Positions 60,237 through 64,000 of a DNA stretch of 64,000 nt are shown here, piece after piece (positions within the stretch are counted from its first letter, which is position 1; the number at the start of each line of letters is the position of its first letter). Below the pieces are notes generated by a model that was not told the DNA's origin, did not search any database, and was given only the letters and a program-made list of their open reading frames with translations. A program made the position numbers and the translations under genes. This DNA is from Apostichopus japonicus (Eukaryota > Echinodermata > Holothuroidea > Aspidochirotida > Stichopodidae): the NCBI RefSeq assembly GCF_037975245.1, contig NC_092573.1, positions 9,270,001 to 9,334,000 on the forward strand, written 5' to 3'.

Positions 60237-61218
60237 CAGCGGCGTAACGATGAGTCTGGGGGGGCCCCTGGGTCCAGGGAAGGAAGGGGCCCCTGGCTGC
60301 TACGGAGAATCAACCGATGTGCGCTAAGCGCACATCACGAACGCGGAGCGCGAAGTCCCAAAGGCGTTGGTGCAGGGCCCGCCTTAGGGCCCTGGAAGCT
60401 CTGGGGTTCTACAAGCTCTCTGGTGCAATGTTAGCCGTATATGGAACATTTCGTGGTGATTTTATCGACTGAGATTTTGGGGAAAATCTGCGTTCATAGA
60501 CACATTTTGGTCCGCCTTGTCTGTCATACTGGGAACATGAAAAAATGTGTTGCAAAGCTAGAATACATATACTGAAAGGACAATTAGACTAAGATTGAAA
60601 GGACAATAAGACCAAATGACCAATGTCCAATTAACAAAAACATGTACATTTCCACCCGTGGCGTAACTCCTGCGGACAAATGATATCCAAGTTCCCAAGA
60701 ACTTGGAAAGGCTAGAGCTTGAATTTACTGAGCATGGCCTTCTTGTCAGTAAACATAACGATTAGTCCATCTATATCAAGTGACCATGCCTCCTCGCTCT
60801 CGATGGAAAGGGGTTCAAAATATGCCAAATTTGTGTCATTTGGCCAGTTATCGGCCAATGTCATGTGGCAACCCTGACCGAGAGCGAATTCATTGAAATT
60901 AGAGACGCTATTTCGCTATATAATATGTACCTATCAAGTTCCAATGTGTACCTTAGGCTCTTGGGTCAGTCGTGCGGAAAGAAGGATACGAGATTTGCAG
61001 TTCCAGGGGAATATGATTTATGACGAACGTATTACCGCACAGAAAAATATGTCCATTGTCTCGTTTATAGTTTCTTTTCCAACGAAAACGTGCCGTTTCA
61101 AAAAGAAAAGAAAGAAAGGGTACCCCTCTTCTAAGTTCTGTACATCAGTGCAGCAGGGGCCCCTTTGGTCGGGGCCCCTGGGTTTGCCCCGTCCGAGCCC
61201 ATAGGCGTTACGCCGCTG
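60237..61218. mobile_element. TIR element (CAGCGGCGTAACG ends), 982 bp
   Basis: CAGCGGCGTAACG at the left and CGTTACGCCGCTG at the right are perfect 13-bp inverted ends. GGGGCCCCTGG-type runs lie inside both termini. No target duplication could be recognised, and no transposase reading frame is visible. The ORF at 60,893-61,204 has no recognisable similarity. Probably a non-autonomous DNA transposon. Confidence 0.75.
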
Positions 61219-61469
61219 ATTTTACATCATCACAAAATAACGAGCTCACTGCAGAATTTATCGGCACTGATGATGCTGTCAGGTAGGCCTATTATCCCCA
61301 TTAATTATCAACTGCACTGTTTTGACATTATGTTTTTGTGAATACAGATTAAGTAAACAAACCTATTGCTTGGAAGTCCCGGGAATCAAAGGTTTGAAAT
61401 CAACAGCAGATAATTGGTTAGGTGCGGCCCAGTCATTTTTTCACTCCTTATATCTGGCCTATTCATTAA

Positions 61470-61488
61470 AAAAGGTTGCCCACCCCTG
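61470..61488. repeat. Probable hAT-type terminus
   Basis: AAAAGGTTGCCCACCCCTG is the reverse of the common hAT end CAGGGGTGGGCAACCTTTT. The other end was not found. Confidence 0.45.
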
Positions 61489-61640
61489 CAAAAGTTTAGC
61501 TACATCATTTCAATTGATTTTTCATTCAGTAGGTGCTCGAAAATTTCTCAGCATATTGCCCGATGTTTCACAAAATTATTTGGTTTGGTGGGCGGGGGGG
61601 GGAGGGAGGGGGCTGCAGTACCCCGCCTCCTACGCCTATG
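61489..61640. repeat. Right-end fragment of a CATAGGCGTAGG-type MITE
   Basis: Ends with a G-run, GCAGTACCCC and CCTCCTACGCCTATG, resembling the right end of the element at 29,120-29,503. It lies just upstream of the receptor exon. Confidence 0.5.
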
Positions 61641-61714
61641 GAATATGTGACCTGTTTTTCCACGGTTTTCTTTCCCGAAATGTTAAATGGGTCATATATT
61701 TTGTTTCATACTAG

Positions 61715-61904
61715 GATTCCCACTGACACTGACCTCAATATCCAAATAGAGACCGAAGTTGCGAAAGTTCTTTCAGACGGAACAGTTTACTGGTATACCA
61801 TGGCATCGACGAGATCATTCTGCTTCATGAATATTTTGAAATTTCCATTTGATCAGCAGAACTGTGACGTAACGTTCACAACTTGGATGCACCAGAAAAG
61901 CGAG
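61715..61904 (+). CDS. Cys-loop ligand-gated ion channel, one extracellular exon
   Basis: A 190-nt exon (acceptor ttcatactag, donor AGCGAG|gtaatg), phase 2 in and phase 0 out. It encodes IPTDTDLNIQIETEVAKVLS, DGTVYWYTMAS and CFMNILKFPFDQQNC, then DVTFTTWMHQKSE. The C-x13-C spacing with F-P-F-D at its centre is the signature of the pentameric receptor family (nicotinic, 5-HT3, GABA-A, glycine). D-G-T-V-x-W-Y and F-P-F-D-Q-Q-N-C fit nicotinic or other cation-selective members best. Other exons, including the four membrane segments, were not found in the window. It is either part of a gene extending rightwards or an isolated remnant. Confidence 0.8.
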
Positions 61905-62380
61905 GTAATGGTTACGTTGTAGCAAAATACATTAAAAAATGTGTGTATAATACAGGACTACTTGATTAAAGGAATAATTTGGAAACCTAACCACCGTACT
62001 TATTTTGTTTCCATGGCCATTAAAAAGTGCACAATCTTGCTTAACATATTTTATGCTAATGTTCTCCATGCCATGACGTATTATTATCTTATTGCTGAAA
62101 TGGTATATTGTAGTGGGTTGGTTATTGCCATAGCAACGTTTGCCATGGTTGTAGTTAATTTTCCTGAGTAGCGATTTGGGTGCTCACCAATTGTAGAGTG
62201 CCCGGAAGTCCGTTATCTGGGAGACGGGTAAGAAGCTTTCTGTGACCTGGAGAACGTAACTTCCATCTCGCAGACCCTCGCAACGAAAAGCCAAATATCA
62301 TAAGTTGCATTAGGTGAAAAGTAAATTTCTGCTTTACCTCCAAGGGAAAACATTGAATTGATGATATGGGTGTAATGGGA
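61905..62380 (+). other. Intron or flank of the receptor exon, nothing recognised
   Basis: The ORF at 61,941-62,171 contains a hydrophobic stretch but no recognisable receptor membrane-segment motif. The minus-strand ORF at 62,155-62,400 is also unrecognised. Confidence 0.5.
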
Positions 62381-62870
62381 ATGTCAAATACTATGAACAT
62401 ATGTGGTTACCATTGAAACTGAGTTAAAATATCACGGGTTTGAAGGTCAAATGTATATTTGAGTGCAAAATTTATTAAGAACTCCTAGTGAACGGCTGGC
62501 GACATTTTCTTCAATATTGGTATGGAGGTGCCCCGTGATAGCAAGCTGTGTTTCGCAGTGTAATAAGTATGTCAAGTTCTATCAAAATGTAGTTACCATG
62601 GTAAACGAGGTCAAAGGTCAACGGTAGGAGGTCACGGGTTGACTTGCAACCTTCATAGGCATAATACGTATGTCAAGTCACTGATCAAAATATGTGGTTG
62701 CTATCGTAACAAACGTCAGCAGTCAGAGTTCAAAAAGGGATTTTTTTTTAGGCTATAACTTTAAGGTGAAGCATTGCAATGACATCCAACGTTCACAACA
62801 ATATTGAATAAGTATGTCAAGTACTATCATACTATGTGGTTACCATGGTAACTGAAGTTGTTCTCGAGGC
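62381..62870 (+). repeat. Degenerate tandem repeat around GTGGTTACCATGGTAAC
   Basis: Four diverged units, each with a GTCAA(G/A)TACTAT-like phrase, then (T)GTGGTTACCATGGTAAC or a variant, then AAGGTCAA or similar (about 62,380, 62,570, 62,675 and 62,815). The central phrase is near-palindromic (GGTTACCATGGTAAC). Confidence 0.65.
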
Positions 62871-64000
62871 CGAGAATGGCATCAAAAAATAGGTAAATTT
62901 TCTCTTGCTCTTTGTAAGCTTTAATTTATTAATTCCTTCCTCTCTGGAGATCTCTTTACTACACTCCTTCCTCTCTGAAGGTATCTTTTCTACTGCTAAA
63001 CACACCCTAATATCTAAAAAATTTTTAAAAAAAAACTTCTACTGTTCTAACTTCCCCAGTAAAACTCAGTAAAATTCCAACCTCTAACCCATGGCTGGAC
63101 GAAACCCTCCTCTCACTTGACCCCCATGACCCCACCTGTCAGGCCTCAGTACACGCCTGTAGCAGTACTCCAGCTATACCCTCAAGATAAGCCTCAAGTG
63201 GAATATATCTATACACCAATTCCCACACACAAAACTGCCTCACTTTTAAAGGTTAAAACTGTATACTGCAAGAGTACCCTGCCCGGAGACCTGCAAAGGG
63301 GTAACAAAAAATGGATTGTAAGATTGTACTTTACTTTATTTATTTTTAAGATTTTAAATAACTCCGCCTGTCCAGAGTAAAACTTAGAAGTCGAGAATTA
63401 ATAGACAAGGCGGTAGCAAAGTTTTTGAGTATACAATCAAAGATATTTTACTGCTGGAATGCGCTAGATTGCTGACTTTTACACTTCTTAACCACCAAAA
63501 GATGAAGTCAGTGAATGCGCGCAGCTGCCTCGCTTGTTTTCCACAACAAGATTTTTAACAGAGCGTTCGTATACGTCGTCGTCGTCGTCCTATGAGTCAT
63601 GACTGACCCTTTGTGACCCTATTGATGATGACGTTCCAACCACTTCTATACACTCAATGAAAATGTGAATTATGGGGTGTGTTCGCGTGTGTATTCCTAT
63701 TAATTTTGCTTTCCTTCAGAATTAAAGGTGATTTTTTGCTATGAATGCAAATACAAATGTTGAATGGTCTTACAACCTTCACAAATTAAGTATTGTCAAA
63801 ATATGAGATTTCAATCATGGAAAATAAGGTCAAAAGTCATGGTGCTTTGCTCAATGCGGAGTTCATGAATTGAAAAAAAATTATGCAGACGATAAACAGT
63901 TATACATTAAATTGATTTGGCGATGAGATTTCCTACTCCGTAGATGGCCCTCAAGTTTTGTTTGTAATCTTGATTTTTTTCTCGTACCCTATGTAGCTCT
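62871..64000 (+). other. Non-coding right end of window
   Basis: Contains a short duplication (CTCCTTCCTCTCTG-like phrases at about 62,935 and 62,966) and a (CGT)n of five units near 63,575. The ORF at 63,117-63,380 has no recognisable similarity. No exon of the receptor is recognised. Confidence 0.5.

Noticed and set aside
63117-63380. 87-aa Pro-rich ORF
   Set aside because: No recognisable domain, no supporting splice sites, in repeat-rich DNA.

Overview
The window is eukaryotic nuclear DNA: AT-rich, with split genes (GT-AG introns), minisatellites, (TA)n and (TATG)n tracts, MITEs, a LINE fragment, a Ty3/gypsy fragment and a tRNA-derived SINE. The gene content (KMT5A-like SET domain, IRE1-like kinase, BRCA1-type BRCT, a Cys-loop receptor exon) fits a marine invertebrate, perhaps a deuterostome such as an echinoderm. 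The sequence alone does not settle the species. All gene models were assembled by eye from splice sites and reading phase.

Layout. 1-18,955 and about 40,028-58,862 are two almost identical copies of one segment (offset 40,027, falling to 40,002-40,003 through microsatellite and homopolymer length changes). I found only two base substitutions between them, though I did not compare every base. Each copy carries the same multi-exon gene part on the + strand: a short acidic linker exon, three exons of an IRE1/RNase L-type protein kinase, a 1.25-kb exon encoding 17 copies of a 23-residue repeat that runs into the start of a BRCT domain, and three more exons completing a BRCT domain that closely resembles the first BRCT of BRCA1. 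Exon phases agree at every junction. The introns hold a ~93-bp minisatellite, older related repeats, a 1.25-kb hAT-type MITE with an exact 8-bp target duplication, and a 208-bp tandem repeat.

Between the copies: 19.8-29.0 kb is a mosaic tandem array of ~0.6-1.0-kb units, interrupted near its end by a 5'-truncated LINE. 29.1-31 kb holds a small MITE and degenerate short repeats. 32.3-39.4 kb holds three exons of a KMT5A/SETD8-like SET domain that lead in phase into the linker exon and kinase of copy 2. This SET domain carries a frameshift and an in-frame stop in its third exon. The long SET intron contains a ~600-bp imperfect palindrome, an antisense Ty3/gypsy integrase remnant and a 28-bp tandem repeat.

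Right of copy 2 (58.86-64 kb): copy 2 ends inside (TATG)n, and the sequence beyond is the tail end of a minus-strand tRNA-derived SINE. After that come several TIR elements, one intact exon of a Cys-loop ligand-gated ion channel (61,715-61,904), and repeat-rich non-coding DNA.

Main point: if the exons are spliced as their phases allow, this locus encodes a chimeric protein, SET (damaged here) + IRE1-like kinase without a KEN RNase domain + 17 Ser/Thr/Asp-rich repeats + a BRCA1-type BRCT with its phosphate-binding residues kept. I do not know of a described protein with this architecture. The second main point is the near-identical ~18.9-kb duplication, which may be a very recent duplication or an assembly artefact.
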